From positions 1 to 64,000 of the forward strand of contig NZ_LKTM01000035.1 in assembly GCF_001417955.2 (NCBI RefSeq): a stretch of 64,000 bases of DNA, read 5' to 3'. The stretch comes from Mycobacterium gordonae (GTDB taxonomy: Bacteria; Actinomycetota; Actinomycetes; Mycobacteriales; Mycobacteriaceae). Made by a program: the position numbers and the translations under genes. The notes below the pieces were generated by a model. The model searched no databases, had not been told where the DNA came from, and saw only the letters and a list, made by a program, of their open reading frames with translations. Positions 11,717 through 20,662 of the stretch are shown one piece after another (position 1 is the stretch's first letter; every line of letters starts with the position of its first letter).

Positions 11717-11718
11717 CG

Positions 11719-12429
11719 CTAGCTGCCCTCCGGCACACCGGCTACAGCGCCCGCCGGCGCGGTGGGCCGGGTGTGCCGCAAAGCTTCCCGGGCGAGGAAC
11801 TGCCGGAAGTACGGCAGCGACGCTTCCGCGGCGACACCGGGAAGCAGAGAAATCCAAATCTGGCTCAGCCGCCCGTTGAGTTCGTCGAGCATGCCGTCGC
11901 TCTGCCGGGTCCGCGCCATGGCGATGGAGAGCAACCGGGTCCCGAACATCGCGCCGACGATCGTCTCGGCGAGCGATTGCGGGTCGACGTCCTCCCGCAG
12001 GTCCCCTTCGTCGATCGCCTCGCGGGCCTGGACCGCCATTTCCGCCACCCAACCGGCGCAGCAGCGCGCCGCCGCGTCGTTGAACCCGCTGAGCGCGGCG
12101 ATCAGTTGCTCGGCCGCACGTGCGGTCTTGTCCGTACTGAGCACGTTGGCGATCGCAAAGGTGCCGTGAATCATGTTCTCCAGCGCCGGCGAAGCCGATC
12201 CACACACGTTGCGAAACGCCCCGATCAGCACTTCGGCGCCCTCGTCGATGATGTCGGACGCGAGCGCTTCTTTTGAATCGAAGTGGTGGTAAAGGGCGCC
12301 CTTGGTCATCCCGGTGCGCTCGATGATGGTGCCCCAACCGGCGGCGGCGTACCCGACCTCACTGAAGACGTCGATCGCCGCGTCAAGAATCTTCCGCCGG
12401 GTTACCTCGGATCGAACCTGGCGCGCCAT
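11719..12429 (-). CDS. TetR-family regulator, gamma-butyrolactone-receptor (ScbR-like) type
   Basis: The 236-aa protein begins MARQVRSEVTRRKILDAAID with a helix-turn-helix ending in MTKGALYHHFDSKEALA. This N-terminal pattern is typical of ScbR/ArpA-like autoregulator receptors as well as other TetR proteins. The ligand-binding domain (70-236) is not recognisable. It is convergent with the acetyltransferase gene (two-base gap) and lies 140 bp downstream of a second, similar regulator. Confidence 0.85.
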   Translation of the reverse strand: MARQVRSEVTRRKILDAAIDVFSEVGYAAAGWGTIIERTGMTKGALYHHFDSKEALASDIIDEGAEVLIGAFRNVCGSASPALENMIHGTFAIANVLSTDKTARAAEQLIAALSGFNDAAARCCAGWVAEMAVQAREAIDEGDLREDVDPQSLAETIVGAMFGTRLLSIAMARTRQSDGMLDELNGRLSQIWISLLPGVAAEASLPYFRQFLAREALRHTRPTAPAGAVAGVPEGS

Positions 12430-12569
12430 TGGCCATGCCTCCCCAGTGATGTCAATCCGGTTCAGCTCCGGACCTCGGCGTCTTGTTCCTGCTGGTCAGC
12501 CGGATAAGCGTAGCAGCAGCAGGTGCGACGTTTCCGATCGCGCGTGCCAGATCGTCTCCGGTGTCGAAA

Positions 12570-13247
12570 TCATGGAGCAATCACCTGGGCCGGGGCGGCC
12601 TTGACCGCCAGCGCCGTACGCCGTCGAAGGAATTGCGCGAAGTAGTCGGCCCGGTCCGGTTGCAGGACAGCGGCAAGGATCAGCACCCAGTTCCGTTCCA
12701 GGTCGAGCAGGAAACTTCGCGGGTCGTCCAGGTCGCTGGTCTGACGCAGTCCCAGGTACATCGACACGATCAAACGCCCGATGTCACGCGGCTCCCAGCG
12801 CTGGGCCACGTCCCCCTCGCTGATGGCGCGCTTGGCGACGCTGGCCAGGGCATCGACCCAGCCGCCCAGCAGACTGGCCTGCAACCCTTCGCTGCGCCCC
12901 ACCGACTCAATCAGGTGCAACGCGGCTCTGGCCACGTCCTTCGAGATGTCCTGCACGGCGATCAGGTAGCAGAAGTCGATCAGGGTTTCCAGGCCGGACA
13001 GCTGGCGGGACAGCAGGTCCTCGACGGCCACCCTGCCCATTGAGGTGTGCTGCTCGATGATGGCCACCGCAAGGGCGTGCTTGGAGCGGAAGTGGGAGTA
13101 CATCGCGCCTTTGGTCAGTTCGGCCTCGGCGAGAATGTCGTCCAGTCCGACATCGTGGTACGCGCGGCGGGCGAACTGGTGTGCGGCCGCCCGCAGAATC
13201 TGTTGCCGGGTGCTGTCTGCTCGTCCGTCGGCCGATTCAGTCGACAT
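12570..13247 (-). CDS. TetR-family regulator, second ScbR-like protein
   Basis: The 225-aa protein has an N-terminal DNA-binding domain (STRQQILRAAAHQFARRAY through LTKGAMYSHFRSKHALAVAII). The rest resembles the same regulator group as its neighbour (LSRQLSGLETLIDFCYLIAVQDISKDVARAALHLIESVG), suggesting an old duplication. The ATG is at 13247. It is transcribed away from the PE/PPE pair across a 410-bp region that could hold promoters for both. Confidence 0.85.
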   Translation of the reverse strand: MSTESADGRADSTRQQILRAAAHQFARRAYHDVGLDDILAEAELTKGAMYSHFRSKHALAVAIIEQHTSMGRVAVEDLLSRQLSGLETLIDFCYLIAVQDISKDVARAALHLIESVGRSEGLQASLLGGWVDALASVAKRAISEGDVAQRWEPRDIGRLIVSMYLGLRQTSDLDDPRSFLLDLERNWVLILAAVLQPDRADYFAQFLRRRTALAVKAAPAQVIAP

Positions 13248-13657
13248 CTACCCGCTGCACGCTTTCGGGCGTGCCGAATAGCGGGCAGCAGCGTGGAGCG
13301 GAGCGATCTTCTTCACCATCGCGATGCCTTCCTCGACCAGGTGGCCAGACCATCGGATGGTGAGCCGTCCACCGGCGTGTGTCTCAGGCGGCACATTGGA
13401 CGCCACCTGTGAGGTTATCAAGTTCGCGGCGACCTGCAGGGTTACACGCCGACATGACTGCATCCGTGCCCTGGCAATACCTTAGGTCTGCTCTCAGGCT
13501 GCAATAGGTTCAAACAGTATGTAGAATGGGTATATACGCGATCTGTTGGTCTGTGGAGGGCGGACAAACGGGTCCGAACCACCAGTTCGGCCTGGTCGCG
13601 ATGACTGCCGCCCTCCCGGCCCACTGCACCGACACCCGTTTGCGTTAGGAGAGCCGC
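13248..13657. promoter_or_regulatory. 410-bp divergent control region between tetR and the PE/PPE pair
   Basis: No gene is convincing here. At 13509-13523 it contains TTCAAACAGTATGTA, closely similar to boxes found before both exopolysaccharide operons (see 15247 and 31268). This is followed by GAATGGGTATATACG, which holds TATATA as a possible -10 element. The PE gene has TAGGAGAG seven bases from its ATG. Confidence 0.45.
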
Positions 13658-13948
13658 ATGTCGTTCGTCACCACGCAGCCAGAATCCCTGACCGCGTCGG
13701 CCAGCACGCTGCAGGGCGTCGGCTGTGCCGTGAGCGCGGCCGCGGCCGGTCCGACCACTGCGATAGTCCCGGCCGCCGGCGATGAGGTGTCGGCGCTGAC
13801 GGCAGCGCAATTCGCCGCGCACGGCCACCTGTACCAGGCGGTGAGCGCACAGGCTGCCGCGATTCACGAGATGTTTGTCCAGGTCCTGGGGGTCAGCGCC
13901 GGTTCGTACGCCGCCACGGAAGCGGCCAACGCCGCCGCGGCCCGCTGA
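13658..13948 (+). CDS. PE family protein
   Basis: This is a 96-aa stand-alone PE protein. It has the starting [19 protein letters not shown], a helical hairpin, and the family YxxxD/E-region variant [22 protein letters not shown] proteins pair with PPE partners as helical bundles and are exported by type VII secretion. It is followed 17 bases later by a PPE gene in the same direction, so the two are almost certainly one operon and one complex. Confidence 0.95.
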   Translation: MSFVTTQPESLTASASTLQGVGCAVSAAAAGPTTAIVPAAGDEVSALTAAQFAAHGHLYQAVSAQAAAIHEMFVQVLGVSAGSYAATEAANAAAAR

Positions 13949-13965
13949 CGACAGGGGTATCGACA

Positions 13966-15123
13966 ATGGATTTCGGCGCACTGCCACCGGAGATCAATTC
14001 CGCGCGGATGTACACCGGCGCGGGGGCGGAGCCGCTGCTGGCGGCCTCCGTCGCCTGGGATGAGCTGGCCGCCGAGCTGGCGAGCGCGGCCTCGTCCTAC
14101 GCGTCGGTGATCGCAGGCCTCACCAGTGGGCCCTGGCTCGGTCCCGCCGCGATCTCCGCGGCCTCGGCCGCCACTCCCTACGCGGTATGGATGGGAGCCA
14201 CGGCCACGCAGGCCGAGCAATCCGCCGCGCAGGCCAGGGCCGCGGTGAGCGCCTACGAAGCGGCTTACGCGATGACGGTCCCACCAGCTGTTATCGCGGC
14301 CAATCGGGCACTGCTGGCCATGCTGGTGGCGACTAATTTCTTCGGGCAGAACTCTCCGGCGATCGCAGCGACGGAGGCCCACTACAGCGAGATGTGGGCG
14401 CAGGACGCCGCGGCCATGTACGGCTACGCGGCGGGTTCGGCGGCGGCTTCGACGCTGACTCCGTTCGAGGCGCCGCCTCAGGTCACCGACCCGGCCGGCG
14501 CTGCAGCGCAGGCCACTGCCGTGTCGGAGGCCACCGGCGAGGCCGCGGCGACCCAGGCCACCCTGGCCTCGCTGGTCAGCGCGCTTCCGAACACGTTGCA
14601 GAGCATGGCAACGCCGGCGTCGCTCGGTACGGCGGCGGCCGGTGTGCCGATCAGCACCACCTCCACTGGCGACATCGCCAACCTGCTGAACATCGCGGTG
14701 ATGCCGCTCTTCGCGATCAGCAGCGTGTTGGGCATCGCGCAGACTTTGCAGGGCATGACTGCCGCCGCCGCCCAGGTGGGCGAGGTGGCCGCCGAAGCCG
14801 CGGAGGCCGCCGCCGGCGCGGCCGCCGCCGGCGCGGAAGCGGCCGGGGGGGCTGCACTGGGGGCCATGGGACAGGCGGCCAGCCTGGGTTCGCTATCGGT
14901 GCCACCGGCCTGGACCAGCGTCATCCCGACGGCCCATCTGGCCGGCGTCAGTTCTGCTCTGCCGGGGGGCGCGCCGGGCGCTACGGGCACGATGCCGCCC
15001 AGCCTGTTGGGTGGGCTGCCGCGTGCGGCCGCGGCTCCTGGTGGCGCACCGGGGCCGAGGTACGGACTGGTCCCCACCGTGATGGCACAACCGCCGTCCG
15101 CGGGGTACGGCGGCGTGATCTGA
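13966..15123 (+). CDS. PPE family protein, SVP subfamily
   Basis: The 385-aa protein starts [20 protein letters not shown], the canonical PPE N-terminus, and the PPE domain covers about 1-175. The C-terminal region is rich in Ala and Gly and contains GSLSVPPAW, the GxxSVPxxW signature of the PPE-SVP subfamily. SVP proteins are ESX-5 substrates in slow growers. It is co-transcribed with the PE gene upstream and ends 225 bp before the exopolysaccharide operon. Confidence 0.95.
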   Translation: MDFGALPPEINSARMYTGAGAEPLLAASVAWDELAAELASAASSYASVIAGLTSGPWLGPAAISAASAATPYAVWMGATATQAEQSAAQARAAVSAYEAAYAMTVPPAVIAANRALLAMLVATNFFGQNSPAIAATEAHYSEMWAQDAAAMYGYAAGSAAASTLTPFEAPPQVTDPAGAAAQATAVSEATGEAAATQATLASLVSALPNTLQSMATPASLGTAAAGVPISTTSTGDIANLLNIAVMPLFAISSVLGIAQTLQGMTAAAAQVGEVAAEAAEAAAGAAAAGAEAAGGAALGAMGQAASLGSLSVPPAWTSVIPTAHLAGVSSALPGGAPGATGTMPPSLLGGLPRAAAAPGGAPGPRYGLVPTVMAQPPSAGYGGVI

Positions 15124-15246
15124 CGCCGGTACGGCGTGATCGTGCGGTTTAAACAGCTGACCACCAACTCACCGCTTTACCAGGTTACAAGTTCAATAAA
15201 TCACCATCTTAAGTACTCATATCTCGTTTTTCCGCCTTATCTCGTT

Positions 15247-15298
15247 CCAAAAGTATGTAATAATGGTTCTGTCAGGTAGTTGGGTATGACAGCCCAAC
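15247..15298 (+). promoter_or_regulatory. Shared promoter box and leader hairpin before the exopolysaccharide operon
   Basis: CCAAAAGTATGTAA (15247-15260) runs into TAATGG and could supply a -10-like AT-rich element. Thirteen of fourteen bases match CCAAAAGTAGGTAA before the wzz-like operon (31281-31268, minus strand), and a diverged copy precedes the PE gene. Downstream, GTTGGG (15279-15284) pairs with CCCAAC (15293-15298) to form a small leader hairpin. Confidence 0.5.
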
Positions 15299-15319
15299 GA
15301 CGGCCGTAGGAGAGCAGCA

Positions 15320-15352
15320 GTGAGCGGTTTGCAGAGGGGGGCACGGAAATGA
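15320..15352 (+). CDS. Ten-codon leader peptide overlapping the first exopolysaccharide gene
   Basis: A GTG with GGAGAG five bases upstream opens a frame encoding VSGLQRGARK. Its TGA stop overlaps the ATG of the next gene (ATGA at 15349-15352). The spacing suggests translational coupling: ribosomes ending on the leader could restart on the nucleotidyltransferase gene. It could also be chance, because the main gene has its own purine-rich site (GAGGGGGG). Confidence 0.4.
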   Translation: MSGLQRGARK

Positions 15353-16149
15353 AGGTCGTACTGTTCTGTGGCGGTTACGGCATGCGGATGCGCAGCGCCG
15401 CCGGTGATCTCATTCCGAAGCCCCTTCAGATGGTCGGGCCCCGACCCCTGTTGTGGCACGTGATGCGCTACTACGCGCACTACGGCCACACGGAGTTCAT
15501 CCTGTGCCTCGGTTACGGCCAGTCGTTGGTGAAGGACTTCTTCGTCAACTACCGGGAAACGGAGTCCAACGACTTCGTCATGCGGGGCGGCAAAGTCGAG
15601 CTGCTCGACACCGACATGTCGAACTGGACGATCACCTTCGTCGACACCGGCCTGGAGTCGCCGATCGGCGAGCGGCTGCGCCGGGTTCGCAAGCACCTCG
15701 GTGATGACGAGTACTTCCTCGCCAACTACGCCGACGTCCTGACCGACGCGCCGCTGGACACCATGATCGAGCGGTTCCACGCGGCCGGTGCCGCGGCGTC
15801 GATGCTCGTCGTACCCCCGCAGTCGTCGTTCCACTGCGTCGACGTCAGTACGCACGGGGATATCAAGGAGATCGCTCCGATCGCCAAGTTCCCCATCTGG
15901 GTCAACGGCGGCTACTTCGTGCTCCGTCAGGACGTCATCGACCTCATCCCCGAGAACGGCGACCTGGTCGGCGACGCGTGCATGGAGCTGGCCGGCACCG
16001 GGCGGTTGCTGGGCTACCAGCACGACGGCTTCTGGAAGCCCGCCGACACCTTCAAAGAGCGTGCCGAACTCGACGCCGACTACAACCGTGGCGTTCGCCC
16101 TTGGGCGGTCTGGGAGACGCCGACGGCATTGGTGGAAGCGTCGGCATGA
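15349..16149 (+). CDS. Sugar-phosphate nucleotidyltransferase, glucose-1-phosphate cytidylyltransferase-like
   Basis: This 266-aa Rossmann-type nucleotidyltransferase begins MKVVLFCGGYGMRMR, a variant of the GGxGTRL nucleotide-binding loop, then PKPLQMVGPRPLLWHVM. LVDTG-like text (TFVDTGLESPIGERLRRV) and YADVLTD match the RfbF/DdhA cytidylyltransferase group more than RmlA. It would make an NDP-sugar in the cytosol. No dehydratase, epimerase or reductase that would use CDP-glucose is in the cluster, so the substrate is open. It is the first gene of the plus-strand operon, overlapping the next gene by four bases. Confidence 0.8.
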   Translation: MKVVLFCGGYGMRMRSAAGDLIPKPLQMVGPRPLLWHVMRYYAHYGHTEFILCLGYGQSLVKDFFVNYRETESNDFVMRGGKVELLDTDMSNWTITFVDTGLESPIGERLRRVRKHLGDDEYFLANYADVLTDAPLDTMIERFHAAGAAASMLVVPPQSSFHCVDVSTHGDIKEIAPIAKFPIWVNGGYFVLRQDVIDLIPENGDLVGDACMELAGTGRLLGYQHDGFWKPADTFKERAELDADYNRGVRPWAVWETPTALVEASA

Positions 16150-16802
16150 TCCCGCTGACTTTCTCCGGATCGGGCATCGGCTCGGTCGCGGCGATCGGTG
16201 CGCACTGCGACGACATCCTCATCGGTGCCGGCGCCACCCTGATGCAGCTCGAGCGCAGCAACCCCGGCCTTGTCATCCACGCACTCGTCCTGACCGGCGC
16301 CGGGACCGAGCGCGAAATCGAGGAGAAAAGCGCCTTTGCGGCGTTCTTTCCCCAGGCCGACGTGCGCCTGACGGTGACCGACCTGCCCGACGGCCACCTC
16401 CCTGAACACTGGGGCACCGTCAAACGACACCTCGCTGCGTTCCGCCGCGGCTGCGAGCCCGACCTGGTGCTGGGTCCCCAGCGCGCCGACTACCACCAGG
16501 ATCACCGGCTACTGGCGAAACTGATCCCGACCGAGTTCCGGGCCCACCTGGTGCTGGGCTACGAAATCCTGAAGTGGGAATCAGACCTGCCGAATCCCAT
16601 GCTCTACGTGCCGGTTCCGGCTGACGTCGCCGCCGCCAAGACACGGCTGCTCGCCGAGCACTACCCGTCGCAGGCAGGGCGGGACTGGTTCGACGACGAG
16701 ACGTTCCTCGGCTTGATGCGGGTGCGCGGAGTGCAGAGTCGCGCCCGCTACGCCGAGGGCTTCGTGACGGAGAAGGCCGTGCTGAGTCCGGCCGCCGGGT
16801 AG
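16146..16802 (+). CDS. PIG-L/LmbE-family zinc deacetylase
   Basis: The 218-aa protein shows the family metal site near the N-terminus (IGAHCDDILIGAGAT, a variant of HPDDE) and the second histidine motif RADYHQDHRLLAKL. Members remove acetyl groups from N-acetyl sugars (as in mycothiol synthesis and GPI anchors). Here it probably deacetylates a sugar or lipid-linked sugar of the polymer. The ATG overlaps the preceding stop (ATGA), so it is translationally coupled. Confidence 0.85.
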   Translation: MIPLTFSGSGIGSVAAIGAHCDDILIGAGATLMQLERSNPGLVIHALVLTGAGTEREIEEKSAFAAFFPQADVRLTVTDLPDGHLPEHWGTVKRHLAAFRRGCEPDLVLGPQRADYHQDHRLLAKLIPTEFRAHLVLGYEILKWESDLPNPMLYVPVPADVAAAKTRLLAEHYPSQAGRDWFDDETFLGLMRVRGVQSRARYAEGFVTEKAVLSPAAG

Positions 16803-16809
16803 CCCGATC

Positions 16810-17661
16810 ATGGCCGAGAACACTCTCCCTCAGGCACCGGTGCGCATGGTCGTCAGCGGAAGCATCGTCGAGCGTTGCGAAACACACGAGGTGCTGTCGA
16901 TCGTCGACTCGCGCCTGCGATCGCCGTCCGGTCGCGGTCTGGCCGTGGGATCGGTGAACCTGGACCATCTGCATCACTTCCGCGTCGCGAGCGCCGCCCC
17001 CAACGGACTGGTGGAATGGCTGTTGCTGGCCGACGGCATGCCGATCGCCTGGCGGGGCAAATTGCTGACCGCACGGCCGTGGCCCCGCGTCACCGGGGCT
17101 GACCTGCTGCCGTCGTTGCTGGCGCTGGCCGAAGCGAACGGTTACCGGGTCGGCTTCTTCGGTGGCAGCCCGCAGACTCACCGGTCGCTGGCCGAGCACC
17201 TGCAGACCAATTATCCGGCCCTGGTGGTCTCCGGTATGTGGGCGCCCGACCTCGACGCCATCGAATCACGTTCGCCCGCATTGTGTTCGGCGATCCGTGC
17301 GGCACGCACCGAGCTCTTGGTCGTCAGCCTGGGCAAGCCGCGCCAGGAGCGCTGGGTCGACGAGCACGGACATGCGACCGGCGCCCGGGTGTTCCTGCCC
17401 TCCGGCGGTGCCGTCGATTTCCTGGCCGGCATGACCAGCCGGGCACCGCACTGGATGCAGCGCGCCGGCCTGGAATGGCTGTACCGGTTGACCCGCGAAC
17501 CGCGCCGGCTCGCGCGTCGCTATCTGCTGCAGGGGCCGATCGCACTGCTGCGTGCCCTACGGGCGCAGCTCATCTGCTACCCCGGCGTGCACTACGTAGC
17601 CGCACCCGCGCCTGACCACATCGAAACCTGCGGCGCCGCAACCGAAGCGGTGTCCGCATGA
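16810..17661 (+). CDS. WecG/TagA/CpsF-family glycosyltransferase (GT26)
   Basis: The 283-aa protein carries the GT26 features NLDHLHHFRVA, LLLADGMPIAWRGK (with the catalytic-type aspartate), GYRVGFFGG, LGKPRQERWVDEH and GLEWLYRLTREPRRLARRYL. These enzymes add the second sugar to the undecaprenyl-diphosphate-linked first sugar at the inner membrane face. That fits its place directly before the initiating transferase. The gene ends in an ATGA overlap with the next. Confidence 0.92.
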   Translation: MAENTLPQAPVRMVVSGSIVERCETHEVLSIVDSRLRSPSGRGLAVGSVNLDHLHHFRVASAAPNGLVEWLLLADGMPIAWRGKLLTARPWPRVTGADLLPSLLALAEANGYRVGFFGGSPQTHRSLAEHLQTNYPALVVSGMWAPDLDAIESRSPALCSAIRAARTELLVVSLGKPRQERWVDEHGHATGARVFLPSGGAVDFLAGMTSRAPHWMQRAGLEWLYRLTREPRRLARRYLLQGPIALLRALRAQLICYPGVHYVAAPAPDHIETCGAATEAVSA

Positions 17662-19178
17662 CAGAGAGATCGGCCAGCATGACGGCCACCCTGCATGCGA
17701 AAACCGGGCGCTCACGCCTGGTCGCGGTGCCAGCGCAGCGCGTCAGCACCGTTCCGCGCTGGCAGCAACAGTATTCGGCGCGGCTGCGTGTCACCGACTC
17801 GGTCATCGTCTGCGCGGCAATCGTGCTCGCGCAGTTCGTCCGGTTCGGCGACTCGCCGAACATGTCGGGCTACCCGGGTCCGGTGATGACGCTGTTCTCC
17901 TGCCTGTTCGCGTTGCTGTGGCTGACCTCGATCTCGGTGTTCCACACCCGGTCCCCCCGGATCATCGGCGCCGGCATCGACGAATACCGGCGGCTGGCGA
18001 GCGCGTCGTTCTCGGTGTTCGGCATCATCGCGATGGTCACGTTGCTGGCCAAGATCGATTTGGCCCGCGGCTACCTGGCGGTCGCCCTCCCGGCCGGCAC
18101 CCTGGGCCTGCTGGCCAGCCGCAACATGTGGCGGAAGTACGTGTGGCGCATGCGCGCCCGCGGCCAGTACCAGACCATGGTGCTGGCGATCGGCGACCGC
18201 TCCGGAGTCACCCACCTCGCCCACGAATTGATCCGCAACCCGAAGGAGGGTTATGTCGTTGTGGGCGTGTGCATCCCGGGGTACGGTCCGCAACGCGACG
18301 AGACGCTCCGGGTACAGGGCCGCGAGATTCCGATCCTGGGCGACGAATCCAGCGCGGTATCCGCGATCGGGCTGTGCGGCGCCGACACCGTCGCGGTGAC
18401 CCGCACCGAACATTTCGGGGTCCACGGCATCCGCGATCTGATGTGGCGGCTGGAGACGATGGACGTCGACCTGGTCGTGTCACCCGGCGTGATGGACGTG
18501 GCCGGTGCCCGGCTGACCATGCGGCCGATCGCCGGATACCCCCTGCTGCACGTCGACAAGCCGCAGTACGAGGGCACTCAGCGCCTGCAGAAACGCGCCT
18601 TCGACTTCTGTTTCGCGCTGGCGGCGCTGATGGTGACGTCGCCGCTGCTGGTCGTGGCCGCCGTCTCGATCAAGTTGAGCAGCAAGGGACCTGTCTTCTA
18701 TCGTGCGGAACGCATCGGCCTGGACGGCAGGCCTTTCACGATGCTGAAGTTCCGCACCATGGTCGACGGCGCGGACAAACAACTGGAGCGACTGCTGCCC
18801 CTGAACCAGGGTGCCGGCGGGGTGCTCTTCAAGATCCACCAGGACCCGCGCGTGACATCAGTCGGAAAGGTACTGCGCCGCTTCAGTATTGATGAGCTGC
18901 CGCAATTCATCAACGTGCTCAAGCAGGACATGAGCGTTGTCGGTCCGCGGCCGCCGCTGCGCCGCGAGGTGGAGAACTACGACGGTGAGGTCAAGCGCCG
19001 GCTGCTGGTCAAGCCGGGTGTCACCGGTCTCTGGCAGGTGAGTGGCCGATCCGACCTGTCTTGGGAGGACTCGGTCCGGCTCGACCTTTCCTACGTCGAC
19101 AACTGGTCGATGGCAGGCGATCTGGTGATCATCGCCCGCACACTGCGGGCCGTGCTGGCCAGCGACGGGGCCTACTAG
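17658..19178 (+). CDS. Polyprenyl-phosphate sugar-1-phosphate transferase (WcaJ/CpsE type)
   Basis: The 506-aa membrane enzyme starts repeat-unit synthesis by placing a sugar phosphate on a polyprenyl phosphate. Four hydrophobic segments (about 45-145) precede a nucleotide-binding-like CoA_binding_3 region (about 170-300). The C-terminal phosphoglycosyl transferase domain follows: KRAFDFCFALAALMVTSPL (membrane re-entrant helix), KGPVFYRAERIGLDGRPFTM, KFRTM, RVTSVGKVLRRFSIDELPQ with the catalytic Asp-Glu, and VVGPRPPL. No decaprenyl-specific feature is visible. Confidence 0.93.
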   Translation: MTERSASMTATLHAKTGRSRLVAVPAQRVSTVPRWQQQYSARLRVTDSVIVCAAIVLAQFVRFGDSPNMSGYPGPVMTLFSCLFALLWLTSISVFHTRSPRIIGAGIDEYRRLASASFSVFGIIAMVTLLAKIDLARGYLAVALPAGTLGLLASRNMWRKYVWRMRARGQYQTMVLAIGDRSGVTHLAHELIRNPKEGYVVVGVCIPGYGPQRDETLRVQGREIPILGDESSAVSAIGLCGADTVAVTRTEHFGVHGIRDLMWRLETMDVDLVVSPGVMDVAGARLTMRPIAGYPLLHVDKPQYEGTQRLQKRAFDFCFALAALMVTSPLLVVAAVSIKLSSKGPVFYRAERIGLDGRPFTMLKFRTMVDGADKQLERLLPLNQGAGGVLFKIHQDPRVTSVGKVLRRFSIDELPQFINVLKQDMSVVGPRPPLRREVENYDGEVKRRLLVKPGVTGLWQVSGRSDLSWEDSVRLDLSYVDNWSMAGDLVIIARTLRAVLASDGAY

Positions 19179-19195
19179 ACATGAGGAGCGACATT

Positions 19196-20662
19196 GTGAT
19201 CGAGCCGCCGGCGCACAAGTCGGCGGCGGCGCCTGAGGTGCCGCCGTCGCGGATCGCGCACGCGTTCTCGGTCCAGCTCGTCTGCCGGGTGCTGGGCATG
19301 CTGGCCTCGGTGGTATCGGTGTCGATGACCGCGCGCTACCTGGGCCCCGGCCGCTACGGGCAGCTGATGGTGGCGGTCGCATTCATCGGGATGTGGACCG
19401 CAGCAACAGATCTCGGTATCAACACCGTGATCGTGCGGCGGGTCACCGCGGGCCGCGGCGCGCTGGAGCGGCTCGTTCGGGTCAATAGCGGCCTGTCCCT
19501 GATGTATTGCGTCCCGCTGGCGGTGATGGCGGCAGTCACCGGGTGGCTGATCTATCGCGACGCCGACGTGCGAGTGATGCTGGTGGTGTTGTCCGGGCAG
19601 CTGCTGCTGCTCACGGTGCGGACCCGGTTCGAGCCCGTCTTCTTGTCGACCGTGCGTTTCGCCGCGGTCGCCGTCTCCGACGTCGCAGGCCGGATCGGCA
19701 CGCTGGCGATGGTCAGCTGGCTGGTGGCGACACACGCGAACATCATCTGGTTCGCGGTGGCACAACTCATACCGCCGTTGGTGCAGTTGGCGATTCAAGG
19801 CACGGCGGCGGCACGGCACGTGTCGCTGCGGCCGGTGTTCTCCACCCGCGAGTCCATCGACCTGCTGCGCGAAAGCCTGCCGCTGATGGGCGTCGCGCTG
19901 GTCGGCATCCTGTACTGGCGCGCCGACGGGGTGATCCTGTCCCTGCTCAACAGCCATGCCGAGGTCGGCGTCTACGGGCTGGCGTACACCATCGCCTTCA
20001 ACACCGAGGCGCTGTCCATCTTCTTCCAGAAGTCCACCCTGTCCACGGCCACCGGACTGTATTCGCGCGACGTCGGCGCTTACGTCGCGTTCCTGCGCCG
20101 CAGCGTCGAATTGATGAGCTTCCTGGCCTTCCCGGTCGCCGTCGTCGGCACCTTGCTGGCCGGCCCGCTGATCAAACTGTTCGGCGACGCCGAGTTCGTG
20201 ACGCGCGGCGCACCCACCCTGGCCTTGCTGCTCATCGCCGCCTCGTTGCGCTTCGTCACGGGAACTCTCGGGCAGGGTCTGTTCGCCTGCCACGAACAGC
20301 GGTTCTTCTTCCGGCTGTCCGTGGGCGCCCTGGCCGCCAACGTGGCGCTGAACCTGTTGCTGGACGGTCGATTCGGCGCGGTCGGCGCCGGCATCGCGCT
20401 GGTGTGCACGGAACTGATCGGGTTGACGTTCGCCAGCTGGCGGCTGGGCAGTCACTGCGGATACCGCACACCCATAACTTTCCTGATCCGCCTCCTGATT
20501 CCGACGTCGGCCAGCGCCATTGTGGCGCTGCTGCTTTCGGACCAGAACGTGGTGTTCACACTGGCCGCGGCCGCGGCCACTTACCTGGCCGTCAACGTCG
20601 TGGCCGGTCCCGTCAACTGGTCCACACTGACCTCGCTCTTCCGGAAAAAGGTGACCGCATGA
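19196..20662 (+). CDS. Wzx-type polysaccharide flippase (MATE/MOP superfamily)
   Basis: The 488-aa protein has about 12-14 hydrophobic helices. Its opening region (FSVQLVCRVLGMLASVVSVS then TARYLGPGRYGQLMVAVAF) is typical of Wzx/RfbX and PST transporters. It should flip lipid-linked repeat units across the plasma membrane. GTG at 19196 is preferred because GAGGAG precedes it by seven bases; the ATG at 19181 lies on top of that site. Its stop overlaps the start of the next gene (ATGA). Confidence 0.9.
   Translation: MIEPPAHKSAAAPEVPPSRIAHAFSVQLVCRVLGMLASVVSVSMTARYLGPGRYGQLMVAVAFIGMWTAATDLGINTVIVRRVTAGRGALERLVRVNSGLSLMYCVPLAVMAAVTGWLIYRDADVRVMLVVLSGQLLLLTVRTRFEPVFLSTVRFAAVAVSDVAGRIGTLAMVSWLVATHANIIWFAVAQLIPPLVQLAIQGTAAARHVSLRPVFSTRESIDLLRESLPLMGVALVGILYWRADGVILSLLNSHAEVGVYGLAYTIAFNTEALSIFFQKSTLSTATGLYSRDVGAYVAFLRRSVELMSFLAFPVAVVGTLLAGPLIKLFGDAEFVTRGAPTLALLLIAASLRFVTGTLGQGLFACHEQRFFFRLSVGALAANVALNLLLDGRFGAVGAGIALVCTELIGLTFASWRLGSHCGYRTPITFLIRLLIPTSASAIVALLLSDQNVVFTLAAAAATYLAVNVVAGPVNWSTLTSLFRKKVTA

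Noticed and set aside
13248..13463. Short minus-strand frame just upstream of the second tetR gene
   Set aside because: No ribosome-binding site, no family resemblance, and it lies in the likely divergent promoter region.
19175..20455. Long minus-strand frame opposite the flippase gene
   Set aside because: Gln/Arg/His-rich shadow of a membrane protein gene whose hydrophobic helices are clear on the plus strand.
19507..20658. N-terminal extension of the GT2-GT4 protein
   Set aside because: The frame is open through the flippase gene, but the extension is Arg-rich shadow text and the ATGA overlap at 20659 gives a normal GT2 start.
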